From assembly GCF_031755915.1 (NCBI RefSeq), contig NC_083386.1, positions 6,141,501-6,205,500 on the forward strand: 64,000 bases of DNA. Direction: 5' to 3'. The translations under genes were made by a program, and so were the position numbers. Shown here piece after piece: positions 1 through 12,017 of the stretch. Under the pieces are notes generated by a model. It worked only from the letters and a program-made list of their open reading frames with translations, was not told where the DNA came from and made no database searches. This DNA comes from Ziziphus jujuba (lineage: Eukaryota > Streptophyta > Magnoliopsida > Rosales > Rhamnaceae). The stretch's first letter is position 1. Every line of letters starts with the position of its first letter.

Positions 1-861
1 ATCATACTTGATTAATATTTTGAAAAAAAAAAAAATCAAACAATCAATCATTTCGGCTTTCTTCAATTTCGGCTCTCACCCTCTCAATCAATTTTTTTTT
101 TAAGCCAATAACAACCAAAAAAAAAAAAAAAAACCCAATTTTCCAATTTCGGCCTCTCTCTTCTCTTCTCTTCTCTTGTCTTCTCGTCTCTTCTCTCTGT
201 GAAACCCCCATCTCTTCCCCCCCTCCGGCCGGCCCTCTCTTTCCCCTCTTCTCTCTTCTCGACCGGCCATCTCTTCAAGCTTCTTCTCCCAGCCGACCAA
301 ACACACAGCAAACACACACACCCGAGACTCATAACACATGGAGTTAAAAAAAAAAAAAAAAATTTCTTTGCCTTGCTAGCAAATTGACAGATAGTTAATG
401 GTATTCAAGAAGGAAAGATCATAAACAAAAAGAGAAAAAATTAGCTAAACGGTGGTGGAATTGAAGAAACCGACTGCGTGCATCAGTGCGTGAAGGGGAG
501 ATGTGGGAGTAGCGTCGCTGCCTCGCTGGAGCCCTGGGTATTCCTCTTTCTCGCTGGGTCGCTGCTCTGCTCTTTTAAGTTCTAAATTTTTAGTTTTCTT
601 TATTTTTTCTGTATTTTTCTTCTGCTGGAAAAATTGGATTGATTCTTTCATTTCTGTTTGCTGCATCAATTTCCCCTCATTCCCCTCGAACCGAATGATC
701 CCCTCATTCCCAATCATTATTTTCTTTATTTTTTCTGTATTTTTCTTCTGCTGTTTGGTTAATTGGATTGATTCTTTGTTTGCTGCATCAATTTCCCTTT
801 ATTCCCCCCCCCCCCCGAACCGAATGAATTTTTCATTCCCAATCATTATTCTCATCTCATT
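1..861. other. Low-complexity AT- and CT-rich DNA without a recognised gene
   Basis: This stretch holds poly-A/T tracts, a pyrimidine-rich block at about 155-290 and a tandem duplication (listed separately). Short open frames on both strands are compositionally biased (runs of F, S, K, R) and resemble no family I know. It could contain an untranslated leader of a gene outside the window, but no start, splice or domain evidence supports that. Confidence 0.5.
595..849. repeat. Tandem duplication, about 126-bp unit, two copies
   Basis: Copy 1 (about 595-720) and copy 2 (about 721-849) share the same order of blocks: a T-rich start with ctgtatttttcttctgctg, then attggattgattctt, tttgctgcatcaatttccc, gaaccgaatga and cattcccaatcattatt. 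Copy 2 carries a run of about 14 C where copy 1 has cccctcg. The copies are diverged by small indels. Confidence 0.85.
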
Positions 862-1182
862 TCATATGTAAATATAATTATCTTTGATTAGTAAAATTGT
901 AAAGGTATGAACCAGTCGGCCGATATATCTAGAAATTTCCACATTTTTCCGTCGACAACCGCCCGATCTTTCCACCTTATCCACCCAAAATCCGACATCT
1001 TCACCAACAATGGACGATTCCGTCGACTTCCATCGATTCCGGCGACAGATCGACGACACGCGTGCAAGAAACTTCTTCCCCCCCTGTCGGTGTCGGACAG
1101 CGTCGACAATGGAAATTGTCGTCGACATTTCCACTGTCTCGCCGATTTTTACTTCCCTGGTTATTGGCAATATTATTTCCAT
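862..1182. other. GC-richer segment with repeated GTCGAC, unassigned
   Basis: This block is clearly richer in C and G than its surroundings and contains GTCGAC four times within about 190 bp. The minus strand stays open for 106 codons, but the translation matches no family I recognise. It could be a remnant of a coding exon or of a repeat. No function is proposed. Confidence 0.3.
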
Positions 1183-1445
1183 GATATGATGTTTTTTTGG
1201 GTCTAACTAACTCCTTGATTTTAACCAATTATCTATTCTTCTATTTCCCGTGTCCAAAAAGTAATATCTGCTAAGCAAAAACTATTCAATATGCTCCATG
1301 ACATGATGCTTACAGTGAGTGACATTATTGTTTTTAATTACTATTCGAGCAGGCCCAAAATTAACTCCTCTGGTAGTCTTGGGCCCAGACGTTAATCCAG
1401 ATACTCTCCCACAAACTCAATCGGAGAATGGCTTAACTTTTGGAA

Positions 1446-1637
1446 TTATGGAAACTTAACACTGGAAACCCAACCCACATGTTCATCCAGCGTTGGAGAC
1501 CAAACCAAACTCCTTCGAACGGCGTCGTTTGCGGTAGTCAATGAGAGGATGTGACACAGTACATGATCAGGCAAATCAGGTATTCTGCCGGTAATCTTAG
1601 CAGTCTCATGAGTCTCCACTACCTTCTTTATTTCCAT
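1446..1637 (-). pseudogene. Truncated F-box gene fragment
   Basis: The minus-strand frame of 63 codons contains the start of an F-box: I-P-D-L-P-D-H-V-L-C-H-I-L-S-L followed by a K/N-D-A-V-R-R-S-like segment. That is the usual beginning of F-box/LRR or FBD proteins, which recruit targets to SCF ubiquitin ligases. The expected continuation (SKRW..LW and leucine-rich repeats) is missing; the frame instead runs into unrelated sequence and stops. No downstream exon is visible on the same strand. I read it as a relic of a larger F-box gene. The similarity is short, so the call is moderate. Confidence 0.5.
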
Positions 1638-1668
1638 CGCTCATCAACGATGAATTAGGGTCAACTAA

Positions 1669-1710
<42 letters not shown>

Positions 1711-2599
1711 ACTTCATCTATTTTCTTTTCCTTAAACTATGATTATTATTACTATTTTATATAGTCGATTCCATATATGGAGATTCCTATTCCTACCGCT
1801 ATTTCACCCCAAATATATTGATAAACCTTTTATTTATTTATATTTTGCTTTTCTTATTAATTACATATGCTTTTTTTTTAAATTATTATTATTATATAAA
1901 AGGACTGAAGAAATTGATTATTTTCGTTTTTTTTTGCTTTTAAAATTATAAAATAATAGTTAAAACATGCTCATATAAACGCTTAAATGAATGGAAAAAG
2001 AAATAATACGAGGAAAATTTAATCAATAATAACTAGTTAATCATTGGTTGATTTTCTATAATTTTTTTTATCAAAATAAAAATATTCTTAGGAACATATA
2101 ATAAAAATGTGCCTTGTTCTAGATATTAAGCCTTTTGTCCCCTTAAGACTATTCTTTCCTCAAAACAAAGCAATAATTTTGAATATCTCACCCTTGATAT
2201 ATTGGTAGAGCATTTTTTTTTACTAATTATATATGTTCTTACTGTAAAAGGATAAAAAACTGCACGGTAGTAATTATTAAATAAATAACAGCTCACCTTG
2301 ACATTAATAAGAAATTAAAAGTACAATTCAAAGATCCAAAAACTGACATTGTGCTGAAGTTAAAAGTAATTACTTTTACTAGGTGATGGAATAAGAATAA
2401 AAGTTAAAATAAAAAAAAATTTCAAAAAACTAAAATACTTGATCATATTTATTTAAAAAAAAAAGGAATTTAAAAAAATGATAATATAATAAAATACCCA
2501 ATAAAATATAAGCGGATAAGAAAAACACATAAAAAGGAAACAGCTTGAAAACAATCTCTCTCACTCCTCCTCTGCCTTAGTCTTTCTCAAAATTGCCTA
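1638..2599. other. Intergenic region with (CT)n microsatellite
   Basis: A (CT)n tract with one interruption covers about 1669-1710. The rest to about 2550 is AT-rich with no supported gene. The last 60 bp are CT-rich and probably belong to the leader of the uroporphyrinogen decarboxylase gene. Confidence 0.5.
1669..1710. repeat. (CT)n microsatellite
   Basis: This is a CT dinucleotide run with one TT interruption, just upstream (minus-strand sense) of the F-box fragment start. Confidence 0.9.
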
Positions 2600-2690
2600 A
2601 TGAGTCTGTCATCTCCGGCAAGGCAAAGCTCTGTCTTTCTCTTCCTCTTTTCTCTCTGCAATACTTCTTCTTTAGTTGTAAGTTTTCTGA

Positions 2691-5601
2691 AAGTGGGTTT
2701 CTTTTTACAGTGTGTGTACTTCTCTGGACTGGAAGTCTTCGAGCTTGTTCCCAACTCTGGGGCCAACTTCTGTTGGTCTCCATGGATTCTTGGTTTCTTC
2801 TAAATCCAAACCCCCCCTCAAGAAAAAATTCTCTGTATCATGCTCCTCCTCATCAAATTCCGGTATGTCTCTTTTTCGAACTTTATTTTGGGATTTTTCT
2901 TTTGTTAATGAAAAATCTTGAAATGGGTTGTTCTCCATTATCTTTCATTGGTGAAAAAAATTCAAGCTTTTGGTTCCTCAAGTTATGTTTTATGATAATA
3001 TTTGCTAATATTTGCGGGTTTTTTAGTACAATGCCGATTAACCATTTATACCCACTGTCCATTTTTATTTACTTTTAATTTGTGGAATAGGATTTCGGCA
3101 GTCAAGGAAAATATTGGAATATAAGTAAGCTAGGTTTTTGACCAGCTTAGATCAAGTTTAGAGAAATAGTTTGTTAACTGAAATGGTATCAAGTTTTGAG
3201 AAATAGTTTATTGAGTGAAATGGTATTTGCAGAAGCTTAATGTGACTTCTTTGTATATTAGAGTGTTGAATGGTGGAAAATTTACAAACTTTAAGGTTAT
3301 TGTTGGTTCACGTATACATTGTACATAATTTTGTTGGGAACTTAGTGAGACAACCCGTTGATACTGTGGAATGGTTATTGACCAAAACTTAATAGTTGAC
3401 ACCTATTTGCTACATGGATCTTTTTCTATGTTATTTGTGGAAGTTTCTGGAGGCTGTGTTTTGCAGTATCAATTTCCAAAGCACTTGCCTATTGTTCTAG
3501 AAGTCTAATGTTTTTAAGTTTGGTGAAGGATGCGTTTTACTTTCCAAATTTGCATTATCATTCGTATTATCCTTTTGTTTATTTATTATTCAGATCCACT
3601 CTTGGTTAAAGCTGCGAGAGGAGATCCTGTAAGTCGACCTCCAGCTTGGATGATGCGCCAGGCAGGAAGGTATATGGCGTCTTACAGAAAGCTTGCAGAG
3701 AAACATCCATCATTCAGAGAGAGGTCAGAGACAACTGATCTCATTGTGGAAATTTCTTTGCAGCCTTGGGAGGCATTTCGTCCTGATGGAGTAATTATCT
3801 TCTCTGACATTCTTACCCCTTTACCTGCATTTGGTGTCCCATTTGACATAGAAGAAGTTAGGGGTCCTGTTATTCAGTCACCAATTACTTCGGAAGATGG
3901 CTTGAAGACATTGCATCCCATTGACTTTGACAAACTTCATTTTGTGAGGGAATCCTTACAAATATTACGCAGGGAGGTAATTTTTATATTCGTTACTTGC
4001 CTTATAAAGAAAACCAACTGTAGTACTGTGCCTTAAATGATTGCTTCCCTAAGATATTCTTTTTATTTAGGTTGGTGGGCATGCGGCTGTTTTGGGTTTT
4101 GTAGGAGCACCTTGGACAATTGCTACATATATAGTGGAAGGGGGTACAACTCGCACTTATACAACAATAAAGAGAATGTGCCATACAGAACCACATGTAT
4201 TAAGGGCTCTTCTTTCTCATTTGACTCAGGCAATATCACACTACATTGTTTTCCAAGTAGAGTCTGGGGCTCATTGCATACAGATATTTGATTCCTGGGG
4301 TGGACAATTGCCACCTGATATGTGGGAGAAGTGGTCAAAACCTTTCATTGAAGAGGTAAGGTGGAACATGGATATATAAAAACATTTGTAGGCATAATTC
4401 CTATTAGTTTGCCATTGTGTGCTTCAGTGTGAAGTCTTGAGCCTTAAATGCATTTGTAGTTTTTTTCTTTTTGTTACAAAAATCGCTATAAATTTGCTTC
4501 TTAGTGTCAAAAGATTACTCAGTATGCTTATTAGAATCAAGTTGTAAAAGTTGAATACTGATCTTGTCATCAGAAGACCTGTACTGCTATCTTTCAGTTT
4601 CATATTCTGGCATTGGTGCAAATTGGTTAATTGTCTGTGCTGTCATCTGGTCTAGACTTTACATACTTGCACAGTAGGTTCATGCTATCCCAAGCTTCTC
4701 TCTCCCTCTTTCTCTTCATTTTTAAGGGTTTGTAAATTTGCAGATTGTGAGAGTTGTAAGAAAAAAATGCCCTGAAACACCTCTGGTTCTCTACATCAAT
4801 GGAAACGGTGGCCTTCTTGAACGTATGAAAGGAACTGGTGTTGACGTGATTGGGCTTGATTGGACTGTGGACATGGCAGATGGAAGGAAAAGATTGGGCA
4901 GTGGAATCAGTGTACAGGGAAATGTAGACCCTGCATACTTATTTTCTACCCTTCCTGCCCTCACTGAAGAGATTCAAAGGTCTGTGAAGGAAGTGTCCTG
5001 ATCTAAATTTCATTTCTTGTAACTCATTTTATACAAAATTTTAGGGGATTTCAGCTTTCAATCCATGTGGTGCACTGACTTCCATGTTCATTTGTGATTT
5101 CCTTAATTATATGGAAGTTTCTCAACTACTCAGTCATGAATATCCCTTCAATGAAAATGCTTAAATATATTTATTTAGTTCCACTAGTGTGAACAGACAT
5201 GGGATCAGAAACTGAGATATGTCACATCATATTGCTTCTTAACAGCATTGTTTTTGTAGCAGATTTACAGTTTTGGGTGTCTGATATGAGTCATATGAAA
5301 AAGAATGTTCAAAGCAGGATAAATATCTTATGCAGATCGATTAGATTTCAAAAATTTTATAGCTTTAATTCATTATCAGTTTGTCGAATTCCTAATTTAT
5401 ACAGTATCCAACTGACAGTTTTTATTTGTCAGGGTTGTAAAATGTGCGGGGCCTAGGGGTCACATCCTCAATCTAGGACATGGAGTTCTTGTTGGGACAC
5501 CAGAAGAAGCTGTTGCACATTTCTTTGATGTTGCAAGAACCTTGAAGTATGATTCACTTTTCCAAAATCAAGCAGTTGGGGAACCTAATCTTGTAGTTTA
5601 A
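2691..5601 (+). CDS. HEME1: Uroporphyrinogen-III decarboxylase, chloroplast (HEME1 type)
   Basis: It decarboxylates the four acetate side chains of uroporphyrinogen III to coproporphyrinogen III in the plastid tetrapyrrole pathway to haem and chlorophyll. Joined exons are: first exon ending 2862, then 3594-3976, 4071-4355, 4744-4979 and 5433-5601; all phases agree. The family signature [62 protein letters not shown] and NLGHG are all present, covering the whole catalytic barrel. The first exon encodes a Ser/Lys-rich stretch like a plastid transit peptide, but its frame has a TGA at 2688 and no ATG between there and the splice site. The true start is therefore unresolved (ATG at 2600 lies in another frame). 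The start given here is only the limit of the open frame. Confidence 0.9.
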
Positions 5602-7563
5602 GCAAGTGCATTTCAGCAGTTTTGTATACAAAATTTAGCTTCTGGTTGAGAATTAGCATCTGACATGCATCAACATGCCTGCTTAATCTCACTTGATTAG
5701 CATGCGGTAGAAAGACTGACAGAAACCTTGAGGTCTTTTGCATGCTTAAGGGTGAGCTCACTAGTTTAATTCATTTGTATTTGTAATTAACGATTTTTGA
5801 GATTAAATATCGAATTTGTATTGGTTGTCTAGTTGTAATTATTGCCACCTTTATTTGTATCTTATGTGGTAGATGTCAATCACTCATTTTTGGGTTGGAT
5901 AACTTGCCAACTTCTGCATAAAAGAAATAAATAAATATGTTTGATGTTATAACCATTTCTCCATCTGCATTTGATCGAACTCCTATGTTGAAACTTACCT
6001 TGTGTTAGGTTCAACTTTCTTGAACAACAATTTTCACTTGCTTGATTCAAGAAGTGATTGAATGTGAAAATTTGTTTATACATTTAGTGGCTGTGACATG
6101 CAGATAGCATGCGAGATATGTTTGTTTTGGAACTGGTTTTGTGATTATTTGAGAGAAGCAGCCAACAAAACGGCTATTAAAATATGAGAAGTAGTGAAAT
6201 TGTTTTAGGTGGAAGCTGAAAATGGCAATGGTGTATCTATTAAATTTCTTTTCCTTTTGTCGAATTCTGGAAAGAGAGTTTCATTAAAACTGCTAAATAT
6301 GAATATGGGCCTCTGGGCAGTGTAATACTCTCTTTTTGTATTCACAAACCCCCTAAAGACAGGAGATGCAAAGGTTAAACTCTACGTGATGGTGAAGATC
6401 AGATTTAGAAAACCAAAGGGCTCTCTTTCATATAGTATGAAACGACTGTCTTATATATTTTGATTGTCTGTTTCGGTATCTAGTGCAATAAATAGAAGGG
6501 CGGTGCACATCAGATAATAAATTGATACTTTTGCGCTGTAATGTATCAATAGCTTTTTCCTGATAAATGAATTTTTTTATTTCCTTTTTTATTTTTTTAT
6601 TTTTTTATTTTTTCCTTCCTTATGATCAGCATTATTCTTCTATGCATTGAATGAAAATCACATTCATGATGCACTTTTTTTTTGGTAATAATACATTCAT
6701 GATGCACTGTAAAAGCGCCTTGTAAGTATTCCCCTATAAGTATATGCAATGAGAAATGGAAATGCAAACCCTTTGTGAAACTCTTTTGCCTACGTAAAAT
6801 CCTTAATATTCTCCTCCTCCACTTCCTCACAATTCAATTCAATTCTCCAAAACTGGTGCCAGGTAAGTACCCATCAAACTTTTCTCCTTCTCCTCCAACA
6901 CAACACAATGCTCGATCACACAATCTTACCTTTGCAACTGGTGTTTAAATTGCCTTGGCAATCCTGTCCAAAGTTCCTGTTCACCAAACAAAAAGAACAC
7001 CTTCAAAATTTGAATCCAGGAACTCTGGACATTATTGTCCAGGGCAATTTAAAAATTTCACTTGCAAAGGTCCAGATTGCAAGGTGATAAGACTCTAAAT
7101 GGAACAACGTTGGCACAACAACAGTCGACCACCATGGAGCAGTTTACGTGATAGATGATCCAGAGAATTGTGCTGGTTTGTTCACCTACTCATAGAAATC
7201 CTGATATGAACTTCGGATTTTGAAGTATCTGGTAATTTTTAGAATTTTACCTGGTTTAATTCATTTTGCTTTTCAATACTTTTTCATAGGACATGAATTG
7301 TTATAATTTGTAATGTAAAATCAATAATATAATTTCAAAAAATAGGTGGCTAAACAAGCTCAATGAGAATAGATAACAATAATCAGTTCAATAAGATAAC
7401 TAGATTAATGTTGGGCTTGAAGTGGTTATTAACACTTCTTGGGCCAGTCTCAAAAATGTCCTTAATGCTAATACGAGGTCCTACCCAAACAGAAAAACCG
7501 AAAAAAGAAAAAGAGCCTAGTATATCAACTGCAGTAACTAAGAGCCAAACAAAGCATGGTTCA
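5602..7563. other. Intergenic region between convergent HEME1 and ZDP genes
   Basis: This is the 3' flank of both genes. It is AT-rich with a T-rich tract near 6570-6615 and an imperfect 60-75-bp inverted repeat at about 6914-7090, listed separately. Open frames here are short and family-less. Confidence 0.5.
6914..7090. repeat. Imperfect inverted repeat (foldback / MITE-like)
   Basis: The left arm (about 6914-6979) pairs with the right arm (about 7017-7090) around a loop of about 37 nt. Matching blocks include ctttgcaa/ttgcaaag, tttaaattgcc/ggcaattta, tgtcca/tggaca and agttcctg/caggaact. No tandem target-site duplication is obvious. It could be a small non-autonomous transposon relic or the source of a hairpin RNA. 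Confidence 0.6.
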
Positions 7564-9819
7564 TCATATTTTGAAATATTCCTCCGGGACATGGAACTTT
7601 AGACCAATAGCCTGCAACCCACAAAAAAAGAATACATATCTGTTGAGACAAGGAAGTAGCTTTAATGAGTTTATAGCAACGACGGCAATAGTGCAACAGG
7701 ACTTGTTCTAACCATTTCTTTCATTTATGAATACCAAATCTATTTAGAAAACAAGGGATTGATGTTTTTTTTTCCCCCCCATGAGAAAAAGAAAATAATG
7801 AAGCGATTGTGATTGTGCTTCATCTATATCCATTTGAACCACCCAAAGGCTGGGCCTTAAACTTTACTTTTTACCTTTCAGAATGCCCAACCCAGCAATT
7901 GGTAGTGACTCTCTCTTGACCATTACTCAATTAACAAAGCAGCCTATGACTATGCTAAATAAAATGAATGTATCAAAGAACAAAGTTTTCAAAGATATAC
8001 TACAACAGGGGTATAAAGAAGATAGAATTTTTTCATCACGATGAAAACATCAATAAGATATGATTGTACCTCTGCAAACTTAATATCAGCATCACTGTGA
8101 TCATTCTTTCTTCCAGCAGCATCTCCGACATAAAATGATCTACAATGCAGAAAAAAAGAGCAAATATTTGACCAGTCTTTCCATTCATTCAAATGATCAA
8201 CCATTACATAATAACCAAGAAAATTAAACTGATAAAATATATATAAAAACTGACACTCATATTTTCCAGTTCATACGCTAATGGCTATGAAAACACAATG
8301 GGTGAGAATAGGGTAAAGTAAAATAACTGCTTCTTATCAATGGGAATGCCAGAGTTGAAGTGTTGTTCCATAAGATACCACATCCCTGGTTTTGGTTTGC
8401 GAAATTGGTCTTCTGCTTGACCGCCAGATTTATCCACCCCACAAGCAATGAAAACCTGCATAAATATAAACCCAGTTCAAACAACTTGCTTTCTTTTCAG
8501 AATTTTTTTTTTTTTTCAAATGCTTAAGTAAAATACAATCAATTTTTATTTATTTATTTATTTCCAGTAAATAAACATATGTTGATAACCCGATAAGAAC
8601 AGCTTGACCTACATGAAGTGTATATGAAATACTAGGACTTGGGACATAGATAAACACATATGTTGATAACCCAACAAAAACAGTTTGATCTATATGAAGT
8701 GGATATGAAATAATTAGATTTGGGACACACTCAAAATTCAGTCAGAACTACCTGAATTGGGACCTTTACTTTCTCGATGAAACTGTTGAGGCGCCCAATT
8801 TTTGAGTCAACAGCTATTTGTCTCTTATTCTTCCAGCGCTCAATGTTGGATTCATTGGTAAAGATTACCTGGATGTTAGAGAAGCTTGAAGTGAAGAAGA
8901 CATTGAAAGCTTTCTAATAAATGAAATAGAAAACTAAACAGGTTAGTTATACGAAGTCAAACTGCCACAATCATTAGACTTCCAACCAAAAATTTGAGAC
9001 AGCTTATATGAATGAAAGAAACCAGCTTATAGCCATCATTGTACAGGCTCTGTAGCTTATCAGGTATTGAAGGATACATCAGGGACCAAGCATCAGGACC
9101 TACTCTGAAATTAAAGCAGCAAAATGGGTTATTAATCAAGAAAATAGGGAAAACTTCCTTCTTATTAAGCATTTTTTGACACAGTAAAAAACAAAAATGT
9201 TTCAAATTTGTATAGCATGCAATGTATCCAATAGTGTTTTTATAATAGACCTTGACCATGATCTTTAACAGAAGATATTAGAGAACAATTACTTTCTTAA
9301 CAATAAAGAGCATTTATTTTTTAAAGAGATGGTATTCATGATTTATGGCAAAGTAAAATTTTGATTAATACCAATATCATGGATGGTTTTATAGTGGTCT
9401 TCTGCCATCACATCTAAACACTATCAAATTCTTACCCAATTCATGGGACACTAGTCTGCAAAATATGATTTTATCACTACATGTATTGCTCAAGATTGTT
9501 AAGCCTATTATACTATTACAGACAGTTCAGCAATTTATACTTGAGACAATGCCTCATTGGATAGAACACACCTTTTCACCGAAGTTTTTGCAAGGCATCC
9601 ATCAAAATCAAAAGCAGCAATTTTACTTGAATCATGAAGACCATCATCCTGTATAAACCAATACACATAAAAAACAAGAAGCATCAAGTATGCACTATCT
9701 TGGATTACTCATATGCAAGTGAGACTTGACAACTCATAAAACTTGCAACTTAGACTATATATGTGCAAAATTGCATGTCTATGCTACACGCAAGAAAAAA
9801 AGCAGAACAGAAACAGATA

Positions 9820-9865
<46 letters not shown>

Positions 9866-10257
9866 GAGAGGATTCCAGCATAATATTCATCAACTAACAA
9901 GTAGGCCAAATATCTCACCCGTTCAAGAAATATTGTAGTTTGGAATGCCTTCCATTTTGGTGAAAGTGTTGCATCCTGGATGGAAAACAATTCCAGAAAA
10001 ACAAAATCATAGTAAAAGGTAAATACATGCAATCTGAAAAAGATAGCTATGCCACAAAATTTTCAAATAAATATTGGACAATTGGAAACAGAGACAGACA
10101 AATATATGTGAGAAGGCAACAAAGGACGGACCAGACCTTATACGTGTCCTTGATATCAGAAACTGAAAAGGCAATAAGCAGCTTTTCTCCATTAGATTTA
10201 GATATCTGCAAGCAATGATGTCAAAAATATAAAAAAATAAATAAATAATTATAAAAA

Positions 10258-10289
<32 letters not shown>

Positions 10290-11428
10290 GAAGAAGAGAT
10301 GGGTATGCCAAACATCAATAAACAGTTTGCACATGAACTCTCAATTTTAAGTGTTTCACTACTAAAAGAGTCGGGTTTATAGCCTAACTAAAGTTGGACT
10401 ACTATGCCCCAGGTAAATTGCTTGTCAATTGGTGTTCTAGGCAGAACAAATAACTTCGTAAACTCATTTGCAATGTTTAACAAAGCTGGTAGAATGTATC
10501 AGCACAACCACTAAACATATTATGCCTTTAAAAATAGCATCTGCAAACCTTTGCCTTCTTTGAAGCTCTTTCCTCCAGTTCATTTTCCTCATCTTTATCT
10601 TCATCTTGTTCATGGACCTATAAACGGAAAACGTTAAACATGAGTTAAGCCTTTGCTTAAGTAAATTGGTGTCCAGTAAAAAAAGCAGAATTATTAATTT
10701 CACTTGAACCCCCTCCACAGATAAAGTTTGGTCTTAACCAGGGAAAAAAACATACAAACACCACACAAGAAAGAAGCTATCATGCAACCAAACAATATGT
10801 GTTTTAAAAATAAATAAATAAATAAAAGTGAAACGGATTGATTGCGAGTTCAAGTACTGCCATAATAATATTCCTCAAGTGAAATTTTCTCAGAAAATTA
10901 CAACAACTTGGGAGTCCTCTAGCTAATATATATTGTAAGCAATAATCTATTTTACCTATGATATTTGGCATTTGGTTATTTTACTGTTGTGTTAGCAGTT
11001 GATTTATTAGAATTGAATATTTGTAGAATTTCTTTTTGGGGCATTTTGTATTGTCGATCAGCAGTGCAAGTTTGCTTTGGTCTTATTTGATTATGTCCAA
11101 GAAATTCTTTGTCTAGTACACTTTATACTCAGGTCCACGAAGTAGGATTGTTTGCCATTTTACCAGCTCAACCAAAATTTCCATACTCATCAAAACACTT
11201 CAATAATATACATTTTCACCTTATTCAATACTTTTTTTCATTCTTGTTAATTCACAAAATAAAGCAAGTTAGTGCAGAAGATCCACTCATACCTCCTGAG
11301 TTGTATCACTTGTAGTAGCCAACAATTTCTTCAAAGCTTCCTGATCATCACTCTGAAACAAAAACGTGGTGGAACAACTAATAACAAGAATAATTATATA
11401 TTTAATAAATTTAACACAGATTAACCAA

Positions 11429-11465
<37 letters not shown>

Positions 11466-11948
11466 CAGAATTTTAAAAAATGATAGTAATTATCTGATTT
11501 TTATCATCTTTCTCACTTCTCTCACCAAACAAACAACACAAAAACTCATAAAACCCCAATTGCACCACACCTTCAAAGACTCGAGCCCTTTGATGGTCTC
11601 GGCCGAAGCAACCGACTCCGAGCCGAAAGAAAAGCAAGCCAAGTGATACCATTTCGTCATATCGAACCCCCGAGCGTCTCTACTGACGAGACCCAACCTC
11701 AGAGCCTTTGAATCAATTGCCTTGGAGCACTTCTTGCAAGTCGAACGGTTCGACTTCGCGTACTCGGCAACGATTTTGGTAGTAGAAGAAGAAGAGAAGC
11801 GAGGCATTGGTGGTTTTTGAAAGCAGAAACAAGCGAAACGATTGGAGAATAGGGTTATGGATTTGGGGATTTTGGGAAGGAGGGGAATTGAGGGTGGAGA
11901 TAATATAGGATTACAGAAGGTTGTACCGAAATTGAAGATGGTTAGCAT
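7564..11948 (-). CDS. ZDP: Polynucleotide 3'-phosphatase ZDP
   Basis: It removes 3'-phosphate at DNA single-strand breaks, acting in base excision repair and active DNA demethylation. Eleven exons join in frame: 11571-11948, 11293-11352, 10549-10617, 10137-10205, 9919-9975, 9572-9648, 9023-9104, 8752-8868, 8328-8455, 8070-8139 and 7564-7611. Exon 1 has one PARP-type zinc finger (CKKC and HLAC ligands). Exons 2-4 form an acidic/charged linker. Exon 6 carries the HAD nucleophile motif AFDFDGCLAKTSV; exon 8 has IFTNES; exon 9 has KPKPGMW; exon 10 has GDAAGRKNDHSDAD. The frame opens at an ATG at 11948 (384 aa); an internal ATG at 11807 gives 337 aa just before the zinc finger. The longer form could add a targeting extension. 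Arabidopsis ZDP is known for three such fingers; only one is present here. Confidence 0.93.
8575..8735. repeat. Tandem duplication, 81-bp unit, in a ZDP intron
   Basis: The block acatatgttgataaccc, then agcttgacctacatgaagtg and a tatgaaat/gggaca tail recurs 81 bp later with about ten substitutions. It lies in the intron between the exons at 8328-8455 and 8752-8868. Confidence 0.8.
9824..9861. repeat. (GA)n microsatellite in a ZDP intron
   Basis: This is an uninterrupted GA dinucleotide run of about 19 units between ZDP exons 5 and 6. Confidence 0.9.
11432..11463. repeat. (TA)n microsatellite in ZDP intron 1
   Basis: This is an AT dinucleotide run of about 16 units between the first two ZDP exons. 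Confidence 0.85.
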
Positions 11949-12001
11949 TTACAAAGAGGAAGGAGCTTGGCCTAAGCAGTAGCTTTTGGGAGTTGAGACT
12001 G

Positions 12002-12017
12002 TTCCCGCCATTTCTTT
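12002..12017 (-). promoter_or_regulatory. E2F-like TTCCCGCC site upstream of ZDP
   Basis: TTCCCGCC (GGCGGGAA on the gene strand) sits about 55 bp upstream of the first ATG of ZDP. It matches the core of plant E2F sites. The following bases (CATTTCTTTAA) are nearly the same as those beside a CCCGCC block upstream of the neighbouring unassigned gene at about 17427-17442. Function is inferred from the motif only. Confidence 0.45.

Noticed and set aside
7363..7602. 79-codon plus-strand frame over the ZDP 3' end
   Set aside because: It overlaps the last ZDP exon on the other strand and shows no family. The ZDP exon is supported by phase and conserved ending.
10790..10880. Possible tRNA-like gattgcgagttcaagt sequence
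   Set aside because: It resembles a T-loop, but no acceptor-stem pairing or A-box could be found. It lies within a ZDP intron.
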